This document shows positions 16,709-24,962 of a stretch of DNA of 62,078 bases, piece by piece; the first letter of the stretch is position 1; each line of letters opens with the position of its first letter. The translations under genes and the position numbers were made by a program. A model generated the notes under the pieces. That model worked only from the letters and a program-made list of their open reading frames with translations. It was not told the origin of the DNA and searched no databases. This stretch comes from Pseudomonas sp. GM78 (GTDB lineage Bacteria; Pseudomonadota; Gammaproteobacteria; Pseudomonadales; Pseudomonadaceae), in NCBI RefSeq assembly GCF_000282475.1, contig NZ_AKJF01000058.1, forward strand, positions 1-62,078. The letters run 5' to 3'.

Positions 16709-16789
16709 CTGCTTTCACCTATCTATCGTCGCATTCCCAACGCAGCGCGACTGGCATGTAATGGGTTCATAACTATAAGGACCTACCCC

Positions 16790-17347
16790 ATGCCGCGTGC
16801 CCGACGTCACCTGTTGCGTCCCACACTCGCTGCGTTGTCGCTGAGCCTGTGGCTGGGCGGTGCACACGCACAAACCCCGCTGTTTTCCGATGATGGTTAC
16901 CGCATCGACCTGTACCGCAGCCCGACACCGACCCAGCTGCAAGGCGCAACCATCGTCGACACCCCGGCCCTGCAAACGCTGCTGGGGCGAAACCCGCGCC
17001 CGGTGCTGATCGACGTCTACCGCCGCCAATGGCTGCAAGGCCGCTTTATCGAAGACCAGCCCCACGAAAACCTGCCCGGCAGCCATTGGCTGGCGAACAC
17101 CGGCGACGGTGAGCTGACGCCGCCATGGCAGGACTATTTCGCGGGCAATCTGAAAAAGCTGACCAGCGGCGACCCGACGCAACCGCTGGTCTTCTACTGC
17201 CGCTCCGACTGCTGGTTGAGCTGGAACGCGGTCAAACGCGCGGCCAGCCTGGGCTATAAGACTCTGTATTGGTATCGCGATGGCCTCGACGCCTGGCAAG
17301 CGGCCAGGCTGCCGGTCACGCCAGCCCTGCCCGAACCCTTTCCCTGA
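16790..17347 (+). CDS. PQQ-catabolism-associated CXXXCW-motif rhodanese-like protein
   Basis: This 185-residue secreted protein has a signal peptide ending near GGAHA. The C-terminal rhodanese-like domain has the motif FYCRSDCWLSWN (near residue 144), which gives the family its name, and lacks an ordinary single-Cys sulfurtransferase loop. It is periplasmic and may act in thiol or cofactor chemistry of the quinoprotein system; the function is not established. It is separated from the ABC genes by a REPIN and has its own candidate regulatory inverted repeat. Confidence 0.83.
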   Translation: MPRARRHLLRPTLAALSLSLWLGGAHAQTPLFSDDGYRIDLYRSPTPTQLQGATIVDTPALQTLLGRNPRPVLIDVYRRQWLQGRFIEDQPHENLPGSHWLANTGDGELTPPWQDYFAGNLKKLTSGDPTQPLVFYCRSDCWLSWNAVKRAASLGYKTLYWYRDGLDAWQAARLPVTPALPEPFP

Positions 17348-17403
17348 GCTTTACGCGTGCGTGTTGTTGCCACACCATAATCAAAATAATGAGGTGAAAG
17401 GCT

Positions 17404-18069
17404 ATGTACAAAATTCTGATTGCCGACGATCACCCGCTGTTTCGCGAAGCCATCCACAACGTCATCAGCGATGGCTTTGCCGGTAGCGAGGTGATGGAAA
17501 CCGCGGACCTGGACAGTGCCCTGGCCCTGACCCAGGAACACGATGACCTGGACCTGATCCTGCTCGACCTGAACATGCCCGGCATGCACGGGCTCAATGG
17601 CCTGATCAACCTGCGCAACGAAGCGCCGACCATTCCCGTGGTCATCGTCTCCGCCGAGCAGGACAAGCAGATCGTCCTGCAGGCCATCACCTACGGCGCG
17701 GTGGGTTTCATCACCAAATCCTCGCCCCGCGCGCAGATGACCGAGGCGATCCAGCAGATTCTCAACGGCAATGTCTACCTGCCCCCGGACATTATCCGTA
17801 CGGCAAAAAGCAGCACGCACCGGCGGATGAACGATGCCCCGAGCTTCCCGCCCGAACTGCTCCAGGCCCTGACCCGCAAGCAATTGCAGGTCCTGGAGCG
17901 CATGACCAAGGGCGAATCGAACAAACAGATCGCCTACACCCTGGAAATCGCCGAAACCACGGTCAAGGCCCACGTCTCGGCGATCCTGCGCAAGCTCAAC
18001 GTGCACAACCGGGTGCAGGCGATCCTGAGTGCCGGGGATATCGATTTCGGGTCTTATTTGCGCCGGTGA
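17404..18069 (+). CDS. pedR1: NarL/LuxR-family response regulator (PedR1/ErbR/AgmR)
   Basis: This is a 221-residue response regulator. The receiver domain starts [16 protein letters not shown], has phospho-acceptor Asp in [15 protein letters not shown] (near 56) and Lys in FITKSS, followed by a LuxR HTH ([20 protein letters not shown], then [13 protein letters not shown]). This sequence type is the ErbR/AgmR regulator, the master activator of PQQ ethanol oxidation and pqq genes in Pseudomonas. It converges on the kinase gene downstream. GAGG 8 nt before the ATG supports the start. Confidence 0.9.
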   Translation: MYKILIADDHPLFREAIHNVISDGFAGSEVMETADLDSALALTQEHDDLDLILLDLNMPGMHGLNGLINLRNEAPTIPVVIVSAEQDKQIVLQAITYGAVGFITKSSPRAQMTEAIQQILNGNVYLPPDIIRTAKSSTHRRMNDAPSFPPELLQALTRKQLQVLERMTKGESNKQIAYTLEIAETTVKAHVSAILRKLNVHNRVQAILSAGDIDFGSYLRR

Positions 18070-18092
18070 AACAGACAGTCCGCGTCGCTCCC

Positions 18093-18180
18093 ATCGCTGG
18101 CAAGCCAGCTCCCACAGGGATGTGTGGTGCTCACAAATCCTTGTGGGAGCTGCGGTGCGACGATTCGACTTGCCAGCGAT
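18093..18180. repeat. Divergent REPIN between pedR1 and nahK
   Basis: ATCGCTGGCAAGCCAGCTCCCACA (18093-18116) is partly mirrored by TGTGGGAGCTGCGGTGCGAC and then ACTTGCCAGCGAT (to 18180). The arms share the GTGGGAGCT/CCAGCGAT ends but the second arm has an insertion, so this is a degraded pair of a third REP type. It lies between convergent genes. Confidence 0.65.
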
Positions 18181-18205
18181 GAGGCCAGGAGCGGCACCCG
18201 AGAAT

Positions 18206-20839
18206 TCAAGGCCTGGCGAGCAAATGGCTCATCGCCGTCTTCAGCTTCATCGGCCGCACCGGTTTGTGCATCAGGGTATGGCCCAGTTCGCGGATCTGCT
18301 GTTTGAGCTCATTGCTGTAATTGGCGGTGATCATCATGGCCGGGATCGCGCAAGCACGGCGGGCATTGATCCGCGCGACGGCATCGACGCCGTTCTGGTC
18401 ATTGTCCAGGTGATAGTCGGCGATCAACAGGTCGGCACCGGCATGGTAGTTGTCCACCTGCCGCGCCAGGTCCTCTTCCGACAAGGCCGTCACCACGCGA
18501 CACCCCCACCCTTCCAGCAAGGTGCGCATGCCAGCGCAAATGGTCGCATCGTTGTCCAGCACCCAGACCCGCGCGCCGCGCAGCCGTTCGAGCATCGGTT
18601 CACTCATCAGCAGGCTCGGCAATGGCTTGGGCGCGGTGGCGCTCATCGGCACTTCCACTGAAAACATCGAACCCTTGCCCGGCCAAGAACGCACGTCAAT
18701 GCGGTGCCCGAGGATGCCGGCAATTTTCTCGACAATCGCCAGGCCCAGGCCCAACCCACGATCCTGATCGGGGCGCTGCACATCGCCGCGTTTGAACTCC
18801 TGGAAGATTTCTTCCAGGCGATTTTCCGCGATGCCCATCCCGCTGTCCCAGACCTGGATCGACAGGCTTTGGTGATGGCGCCGGCAACCCAGCACCACCC
18901 GACCGCTGTAGGTGTAGCGAATAGCGTTGCTCAACAGATTGCGCAGGATCCGCGCCAGCAACTGGATGTCGCTGCGCACCAGGGCCGAACAGGGGATGAA
19001 ATGCAGTTGCAGGCCTTCACTGCGCGCCACCTGGGTGTATTCGGCGGCAAGGTTATCCAGCAGTTCGTTCAAGGCGAATGGCGCGATGTCGGCCTTGATC
19101 ACCCCGGCATCGAGCTTGGAAATATCCACCAGGGTGCCCAGCAGGTTTTCCACGTCTTCCAGTGAGTTGCTGACGTTGCGCACCAGGTTCTCGTTGGCCA
19201 TCGGCTCGCGCCGCTCCAGCAAGGCACTGGTGAACAACCGCGCGGCGTTCAGCGGTTGCAGCAGGTCGTGGCTGACGGCGGCGAGAAACTTGGTTTTCGA
19301 CAGGTTGGCCTGTTCCGCTTCCAGCTTGGCCTCGCGCAAGCGCGACTCGACCCGACGACGCTCGTCGATTTCGCGCAGCAACTGGTCGTTGAGGGTGGTC
19401 AATTCGGCGGTGCGTTCGCGCACCCGCAGTTCGAGATTCTGATAAGCCTGGTGCAGCGCCTCGGCGGTACGGCGGCGTTCGGTGATGTCGCGGATCAACA
19501 CGAAGATCCCCACCACCTCGCCGCTGGCCAGGCGATTGGGCACATAGGAGCGCAACATGTAGCGCTCCTGGTTGTTGACGTTGGTCTCGGCGAATTCGAA
19601 GGTCACGCTCTCCCCGGCCAACGCTCGCGCCACGTACGACTCCAGTCGCTGGTAATGCTGCTCGCTGTGCACTTCGCGCAGGCTCTGGCCGAGCATCACG
19701 CCGCGCGGCCAGCAGTACCATTCTTCGTAGACCTTGTTGGTGAACTCGTAGACCAGATCGGCATTGAGGTAGGCGATCAACGCCGGCACGTGGTCGGTGA
19801 TCAGGCGGATCCAGCGCTCGCTTTCGCTCAGGGCTTCGGCGTGCTGGTAGCGTTCGGTGATGTCGGTGAAGGTGTTGACGAAGCCGCCGGTGGGCAACGG
19901 ATGGGTGCGGATTTCCAGGACCCGGCCGTCGCACAGGCGCTGTTCGCACTCCTGCACCGGCCGCCCGTTTGCGCCACGGCTGGCCGGGGTCAGCAGGGTC
20001 AATTCGCTGTCGGCGATGACTTCGGCAAACGGGCGATGGGCCGCCACCGGCGCCAGGCCGCTGAGCTCGAGGAAGCGTCGGTTCCACAGTTCGAGAATGC
20101 CCTCGGCGTTGACCATGGCCACCCCTTGGGACAAGTTGTCGACCGCCCGTTGCAGCAAGTGCGATTTCTGCGCCACCGCCTGCTCGCGGCGCACGGTTTC
20201 GCTGAGTTTGACGTCGGTGATGTCGGTGAACAGGATCACCCGCCCACCCTCCTGGGTCGGCCGTTCGCTGACCTGCAGCCAGCGACCGTCCTGCAAGCGA
20301 TACAGCAGGTTTTCGTCGGCATGCCCGCGAGGTTCTTCGGTAAACAGGCCGTTATTGAGCATCAGGCGCTTGACCTCGGTCAGGCGCATGCCGGCGTTGA
20401 TCCGCACCCGGCTGTTGCTCCAGAACGCCTTGAAGCGGCTGTTGAACAAGACAATGCGCTGCTCGGCATCGAACAGCACGAAGGCATCGGAAATGCTTTC
20501 GATGGCATCGATCAGGTGTTGATGGGCCGTTTCGGCGCGCAGGCGGGCGTCGCTGAGCAGATGGTTGCCGGCCTTGAGTTCGGCCATGGCCTGGTTCAAG
20601 GCATCGGTGCGTTCACGCACCTGCTCGGCCAGTACCACCGAATGCTGGAAGGCGGCGTACGGATCGTTGCCGCGGGTGACGCCGGACTCGATTCGCTCGA
20701 TCAGCGCCGCGTTGATGCGCTGCAGTTTCTGCTTATCGCGCTGCAGGACGGCGATTTGCGCCCGCAGTTCAGCGCCGTCCACGGGACCGGCCGCGGGCAA
20801 TGGCAACGCCGGTGAAGGTCTGGTTGATGTGCATGCCAT
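18206..20839 (-). CDS. nahK: Hybrid PAS sensor kinase NahK/ErcS'-like
   Basis: This frame of up to 877 residues is soluble. An N-terminal coiled coil (about 25-60) is followed by three PAS domains (about 100-480), a long coiled coil, HisKA with KFLAAVSHDLLQPLNAARLF, HATPase (RNLLSNAIRYT, GLGLGLAIV), and a C-terminal receiver with LLIADYHLDN. This architecture and the SHDLLQPLNA H-box fit the NahK/ErcS' family, and the adjacent FIST gene is NosP. The start is uncertain: ATG 20839 overlaps nosP by 71 nt, while GTG at 20782 (20 codons in) overlaps by only 14 nt and is more likely. Confidence 0.85.
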   Translation of the reverse strand: MACTSTRPSPALPLPAAGPVDGAELRAQIAVLQRDKQKLQRINAALIERIESGVTRGNDPYAAFQHSVVLAEQVRERTDALNQAMAELKAGNHLLSDARLRAETAHQHLIDAIESISDAFVLFDAEQRIVLFNSRFKAFWSNSRVRINAGMRLTEVKRLMLNNGLFTEEPRGHADENLLYRLQDGRWLQVSERPTQEGGRVILFTDITDVKLSETVRREQAVAQKSHLLQRAVDNLSQGVAMVNAEGILELWNRRFLELSGLAPVAAHRPFAEVIADSELTLLTPASRGANGRPVQECEQRLCDGRVLEIRTHPLPTGGFVNTFTDITERYQHAEALSESERWIRLITDHVPALIAYLNADLVYEFTNKVYEEWYCWPRGVMLGQSLREVHSEQHYQRLESYVARALAGESVTFEFAETNVNNQERYMLRSYVPNRLASGEVVGIFVLIRDITERRRTAEALHQAYQNLELRVRERTAELTTLNDQLLREIDERRRVESRLREAKLEAEQANLSKTKFLAAVSHDLLQPLNAARLFTSALLERREPMANENLVRNVSNSLEDVENLLGTLVDISKLDAGVIKADIAPFALNELLDNLAAEYTQVARSEGLQLHFIPCSALVRSDIQLLARILRNLLSNAIRYTYSGRVVLGCRRHHQSLSIQVWDSGMGIAENRLEEIFQEFKRGDVQRPDQDRGLGLGLAIVEKIAGILGHRIDVRSWPGKGSMFSVEVPMSATAPKPLPSLLMSEPMLERLRGARVWVLDNDATICAGMRTLLEGWGCRVVTALSEEDLARQVDNYHAGADLLIADYHLDNDQNGVDAVARINARRACAIPAMMITANYSNELKQQIRELGHTLMHKPVRPMKLKTAMSHLLARP

Positions 20840-21932
20840 TGAACTGTTCTCCGTAGGTGTTGAACCCCATCACCCGCTGTTCGCGCAAAAAACTGCCGAT
20901 CCGGTCCAGGCCGCCGTTGTCTTCCAGCTCCAGGCGCCTGAGGAAACAGTCACAACCAATGGTCAGCAACAGATCGCCGAGCCGTTGCTGCAAGCCGTCG
21001 AACAGGTTTTGCAGGTTCGGCAGCATCGGCCCTGGGGTCATGGCGGTGAGCACGATGCCGTTCTCCACCGCGCAATAAAAACTCAGGCTCAGGTCCGGAT
21101 GAACCTGCTGGATGGCGCGCACGTAATACTGCTCGTTGATCTTCACCGCCAAGGGGTGCGCGGCGAAGATCCGGTGGTCGAGCTCGCTCACCGGCACGCC
21201 GATGTGCCGGGCGTACTCGGCGGCGGCTGGCTCGGCATTGAGTTCGAAGACCTGCCGCGAGACGCTGTCGGCGCCGGTCACCACCAGTTTTTCCGCCCGC
21301 GGCAGAATGTGGTGGGTGGTGAACACTTCGAAGTCCAGCCAGGTATTGACCAGCACCACCACCGCCGCGCCGCTGTGAAACCCGCCGTCGAAGTAGACAT
21401 GGGTGTGGGTCAGGTAGTTGTCGTCACCGGCCGAGCCGCCAAAATGCGGAATGTCGCCCAATGCGGCACTCAAGGCGGCGAGGACCATTTCTTCGCGACT
21501 GGACAGGCCATCGAGCAACGTCAGGGCAAAGCTGTTGCCCTTGATGGGGGCCAGGGTGTTGCTGCGACAGCCGTTGACCAGGCGCTCGACCATCTGCTGC
21601 GCGTCGATCAGGCTGAAGTGCTCCATTTCGTCGATCAGTTCCAGGGCGATGGAAAAGTACCGATGATCAAAGCCCACCGCCGTCACGCAATTGCGCCCAT
21701 AACCCTGGGCCGTGATTTCGCCGGCGCTGGTGCAGCCCGCCAGGCGTATGCCGCCGAAGCCTTGCTGCAACGCCTGGCCCAGCCCCGGCAAATCGTACTC
21801 GGCGGAACAGAAGAACAGCACGAAGCCCAGGTGCGGATGCAGCAACTGCCGCGCCAACTCCTGCGCCACCTGCTGCGGATCGGTGGCCTGGGACATCGCA
21901 CTGACGATCCCTTCGTTCTGGACCTGCTCCAT
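20769..21932 (-). CDS. nosP: FIST-domain NO sensor NosP
   Basis: This 387-residue protein has an N-terminal FIST domain (LFFCSAEYDLPGL, LAGCTSAGEI, GGSAGDDN) and a C-terminal FIST_C domain (FYCAVENGIVLTAM, CDCFLRRLELE, FNTYGEQFNGMHINQTFTGVAI). NosP is a haem protein that senses nitric oxide and modulates the co-encoded kinase NahK in Pseudomonas; here the two genes overlap. ATG at 21932 gives the usual length of about 390. An inverted repeat TACTTGGGTA sits 68 nt upstream, which may place the pair under the alcohol regulators. Confidence 0.87.
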   Translation of the reverse strand: MEQVQNEGIVSAMSQATDPQQVAQELARQLLHPHLGFVLFFCSAEYDLPGLGQALQQGFGGIRLAGCTSAGEITAQGYGRNCVTAVGFDHRYFSIALELIDEMEHFSLIDAQQMVERLVNGCRSNTLAPIKGNSFALTLLDGLSSREEMVLAALSAALGDIPHFGGSAGDDNYLTHTHVYFDGGFHSGAAVVVLVNTWLDFEVFTTHHILPRAEKLVVTGADSVSRQVFELNAEPAAAEYARHIGVPVSELDHRIFAAHPLAVKINEQYYVRAIQQVHPDLSLSFYCAVENGIVLTAMTPGPMLPNLQNLFDGLQQRLGDLLLTIGCDCFLRRLELEDNGGLDRIGSFLREQRVMGFNTYGEQFNGMHINQTFTGVAIARGRSRGRR

Positions 21933-21999
21933 CGTCGCCCCCCGCAGGTGCGTGTGTGTGAGGCTCGAGTGTACGAAGCCTGCCAAGTGCTACGAATGC

Positions 22000-22009
22000 T
22001 ACTTGGGTA
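22000..22009. promoter_or_regulatory. TACTTGGGTA inverted-repeat element upstream of nosP
   Basis: CTACTTGGGTAG is palindromic in its outer four bases (CTAC/GTAG) and matches the TACYTTGGTA group found before pedH, pedE and the ABC operon. It is located 68 nt upstream of the nosP start. Confidence 0.4.
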
Positions 22010-22031
22010 GCAGGTAGCCGCTTCAATGGGA

Positions 22032-22112
22032 GTAGGAGCGAGCCTGCTCGCGATGGTGGGTCAGGTGGCACCTGTCTATCTGACACTCCATCGCGAGCAG
22101 GCTCGCTCCCAC
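22032..22112. repeat. REPIN, GTAGGAG type
   Basis: GTAGGAGCGAGCCTGCTCGC (22032) and its near-complement GCGAGCAGGCTCGCTCCCAC (ending about 22112) lie between the porin 3' end and the nosP promoter region. Confidence 0.82.
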
Positions 22113-22141
22113 AGTGGGTCTGTGTGATGTCTATTGATTTG

Positions 22142-23326
22142 TCACCAGGTCAACACCGCCCCCACCGCAAAGGTATCGGTGTCTTCGTTCTGCGCACTGT
22201 TGTCATGGCCGTTGATTTCGAACTGGTTGTACTCGGCCACCAGCTTGAGATTGTCGTTCACGTCATGGAACAGCGCGATGCCGCGGGTCTCGTAGTCCGC
22301 GCCACTGCCGACCACGCCGTTGCCATCGTCGTTGGTCTTGCCGTAGGACAACGCCAGGCGGTTCTTGCCCAGTTTGTAGGAGCCCTGCAGCAGGTAGCCG
22401 TCGCTGTCGACGTTGCGCAGAGTCGGTTCGCCCGCGTTGTTGGTGAAAAACGGATTGATGCCCTTGGCCTGGAAGCCCGACCCGGTCAGGGACAAGCCAC
22501 CCATTTTCGCCTGCACGCCATAACCGACGCCTTTGGAGGTGACGGTGTCGACGGTGGAATCGGTGTTGTCCGAGGTCTGGTAGCTGCCGTTGACCCAGCT
22601 GTAGATCTGCGCCCCGGCGAGGTCGAACTGGTAGGTGATCTCGCTCTCGGTGCGCGGGTTTTCCTGGTAGGCCTTGCCGGTCGGGCTGCTGTCATTGGTG
22701 TCCACCGGGTCCATGATGCCCACCGCCACACGCAAGCCGTCCATCACCGGTGTGCGGTAGGTAATCTGCGAGGTCGGGAACGGATAGGGATAACCGGTGC
22801 CGATGTTGCCGAACGACACCCCGCCGCCATCCACCAATCCAAGGGTATCGCTGACCTGGCCGTAACCGGCGAGCATCTCGTCGAGCAGGATGTTGGAGCG
22901 GGCAAACAGGCCGAAGTCCTTGCCGATCAGCACTTCGCCCCATCCCGGGTTGGCCACGGTGCCGTAGAACTGCCGCACATCGATGGCGGTGTCGGTGCCG
23001 TTGGTTTCACTGTCGTTGATGGTCACCCAGAAGGAGGCGCGGGCACCGAGCTTGAGGTCGTCGACCTGCTTGCCCATGTTGAAGCCCAGATAGTTGGGCA
23101 AAAAGCCCATTTTCACCCGCGATTGACGGCGGTCGAACTGGTCGCCGGCACGGTCGACATCGCTGTTCACATAGAAGGCGTTGATGTAGCCGTCGGTGGA
23201 GAACGTGGTCTGGTCCTTGTCGTACAGCATGATCTCGGCTTGGGCCGTGGCGCTCATGCCGAAGGAAGACAGGCTGGCGATCAACGCCGGTAAAAAACGA
23301 TGCGTGAAGTTCTTATTGTTGTGCAT
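22142..23326 (-). CDS. Outer-membrane porin (Gram-negative trimeric porin type)
   Basis: This 394-residue protein has a signal peptide (ending near ATAQA) and a beta-barrel pattern of alternating residues. It ends in VGAVLTW, a terminal aromatic typical of outer-membrane proteins. The N-terminal strand IMLYDKDQTTFSTDGYINAFYV and loops such as FGTVANPGWGEVLIGKDFG resemble Burkholderia/Pseudomonas general or aromatic-acid porins. ATG at 23326 begins the signal peptide. The substrate cannot be read from the sequence. It stands between the alcohol locus and the catabolic cluster and could belong to either. Confidence 0.85.
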   Translation of the reverse strand: MHNNKNFTHRFLPALIASLSSFGMSATAQAEIMLYDKDQTTFSTDGYINAFYVNSDVDRAGDQFDRRQSRVKMGFLPNYLGFNMGKQVDDLKLGARASFWVTINDSETNGTDTAIDVRQFYGTVANPGWGEVLIGKDFGLFARSNILLDEMLAGYGQVSDTLGLVDGGGVSFGNIGTGYPYPFPTSQITYRTPVMDGLRVAVGIMDPVDTNDSSPTGKAYQENPRTESEITYQFDLAGAQIYSWVNGSYQTSDNTDSTVDTVTSKGVGYGVQAKMGGLSLTGSGFQAKGINPFFTNNAGEPTLRNVDSDGYLLQGSYKLGKNRLALSYGKTNDDGNGVVGSGADYETRGIALFHDVNDNLKLVAEYNQFEINGHDNSAQNEDTDTFAVGAVLTW

Positions 23327-23653
23327 GGCGCGCTCCGCGACTGGGACGAGGTGTCGGAGGCGATTATCGAAAGCTGACGGGCGGCGCCATACGCTGCCTT
23401 GGGGGTGGTTTCGAGCTGCTTTGGAATGGCCGCAAGCGCGCGACAACTGTGGCGTAAGACCGCCTGTCGGCAGGGCTCACAACTTAGGGCGTAGGCCTGT
23501 ACACCCGCCTGGCATCCACAGGAACCGGGGTCGTCCATAAATAAAACCGATACCCGCTTAATGAGTTCACAGACGACGCTCGGGAAGCGCTTGGTTAAGG
23601 TCGATGCCACTACTCCCTGTAGCCGCACATACTAATAAAACAAGGGTTTGAAC
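23327..23653. other. Gene-free 327-nt spacer between porin and amidohydrolase
   Basis: This spacer holds the divergent promoters of the porin (minus) and the amidohydrolase (plus). I see no REP element, no copy of the 19-bp operator of the neighbouring cluster, and no credible short ORF. An AAGGG at 23643-23647 serves as ribosome-binding site for the amidohydrolase. Confidence 0.6.
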
Positions 23654-24658
23654 ATGACCACGCGCCTCGATGCATCCGGTTTTTCCCGCCGTTCGCTGCT
23701 CAAGACAAGCTCCATTGTGCTGACCGCCAGCGCCGCGCTGGGCCTGCCGATCCTCAGCCAGGCCGCCGCACGCCATAGTCAGCAAGGCGCAGAACACTCA
23801 TCAGGCATGGCCATGGATGCCCAGCTACTGAGTCTGTTTTCACAACCCAAGATCGACTGCCACCACCATGTGATCGACCCCGTCCAATACCCCTATCCCG
23901 CTGAATCCACTTACCAACCGGCAGGGCCTGAGGTCGGCCCTGCGGCGTATTACGAGCAAGTCATGCAAGCCTATGGCATTCGCCATTCAGTGATCGTGCA
24001 GCCGACCTCCGCTTATGGTTTCGACAACAGTTGCCTGCTGGACACGCTGGCTCGCAACAAGGGCCGCCACAAAGGTGTGGTCGTGGTGCCGAACGACGTT
24101 TCCAGCGAAACGCTCGCGCAATACAAGGCACAGGGCGTGGTCGGCGTCGCGCTCAATGCTGCGCTGCTGGGTCCCGAGCGCTTTGCGAAGGCCGACTCAC
24201 TGATGGAGCGCCTGGCCGAGCTGGACCTGTTTGCCCAGGTCCAGGTCAAAGACGACCAGTTGCTTGCGCTGCTGCCGTTACTGCAGCGCACGCGCGCCCG
24301 TGTGCTCATCGACCACTCCGGCCGGCCCGACGCCAGTGCCGGTTTGCAGCAGCCGGCCTTCCAGGCACTGCTGTCCCTGGCCGGCAACGGACGCACCTTC
24401 GTCAAGCTTTCCGGGCTGTCGCAATACTCCAAAATGAGCTACCCCTACACCGATGCCCAGCCCTACCAGCTGGCATTGCTGCAGGCCTTCACTGCCGAAA
24501 ATTGCATGTGGGGCACTGACTGGCCGTTCTTGCGCGCGCGTCAACACATGGAGTTGGGCACCGTCCTGACAACCTTCGGCGAGATGTTCCCGAGTGCCAG
24601 TGACCGCCACCAGATACTGTGGGAAACCCCAAGACGCCTGTTCGGGTTCACCGCCTGA
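23654..24658 (+). CDS. Tat-exported amidohydrolase-2 family protein
   Basis: This 334-residue protein has a twin-arginine signal (FSRRSLLKTSSIVLTASAALG) and a mature part with the amidohydrolase_2 TIM barrel: KIDCHHHVIDP (metal-binding HxH), VLIDHSGRPDAS and a late CMWGTDWPFLRARQH (metal Asp). Relatives include 2-pyrone-4,6-dicarboxylate lactonase and aromatic decarboxylases, mostly cytosolic, so export is unusual. ATG 23654 is chosen over TTG 23648 because AAGGG is too close to the latter. The substrate is unknown. It lacks the operator found upstream of the neighbouring catabolic operons. Confidence 0.82.
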   Translation: MTTRLDASGFSRRSLLKTSSIVLTASAALGLPILSQAAARHSQQGAEHSSGMAMDAQLLSLFSQPKIDCHHHVIDPVQYPYPAESTYQPAGPEVGPAAYYEQVMQAYGIRHSVIVQPTSAYGFDNSCLLDTLARNKGRHKGVVVVPNDVSSETLAQYKAQGVVGVALNAALLGPERFAKADSLMERLAELDLFAQVQVKDDQLLALLPLLQRTRARVLIDHSGRPDASAGLQQPAFQALLSLAGNGRTFVKLSGLSQYSKMSYPYTDAQPYQLALLQAFTAENCMWGTDWPFLRARQHMELGTVLTTFGEMFPSASDRHQILWETPRRLFGFTA

Positions 24659-24770
24659 TGTAAAAAGCCCGGATACTTCAGCCTGGCAGGCTAAAGAGGT
24701 GACCAACAAGCCCTGCCAGGCAGTGGCTACGCTGATATCATTCGAGAACTTACAAGCCGGGTGGAAAAAC

Positions 24771-24929
24771 ATGAACCGTCAGAAAAAACTGCAGCAGCTG
24801 TTCAAGGAGAAGGCCAAAAAGGCCAGCGCCAAACTGGCTCCGAAAAAGCCTAAGTACATTTGTAAGGCGGACCGATTGAAACTGGCTGCCGAAGCCAGTC
24901 AGGACTCGATCATTTCCTCAGAGAGTTGA
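24771..24929 (+). CDS. Small basic DUF2986-family protein
   Basis: This 52-residue protein is very rich in lysine and alanine (MNRQKKLQQLFKEKAKKASA, then KLAPKKPKYICKADRLK). This pattern is that of the DUF2986 family, common in gammaproteobacteria, of unknown function. ATG at 24771 is the first Met of the conserved core; an upstream in-frame ATG at 24594 would overlap the amidohydrolase. It is separated by 113 nt from the amidohydrolase gene and converges on the MFS gene. Confidence 0.75.
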   Translation: MNRQKKLQQLFKEKAKKASAKLAPKKPKYICKADRLKLAAEASQDSIISSES

Positions 24930-24962
24930 TCTACGAATCTTCTCATTGGCCGCCGGTTCAAT

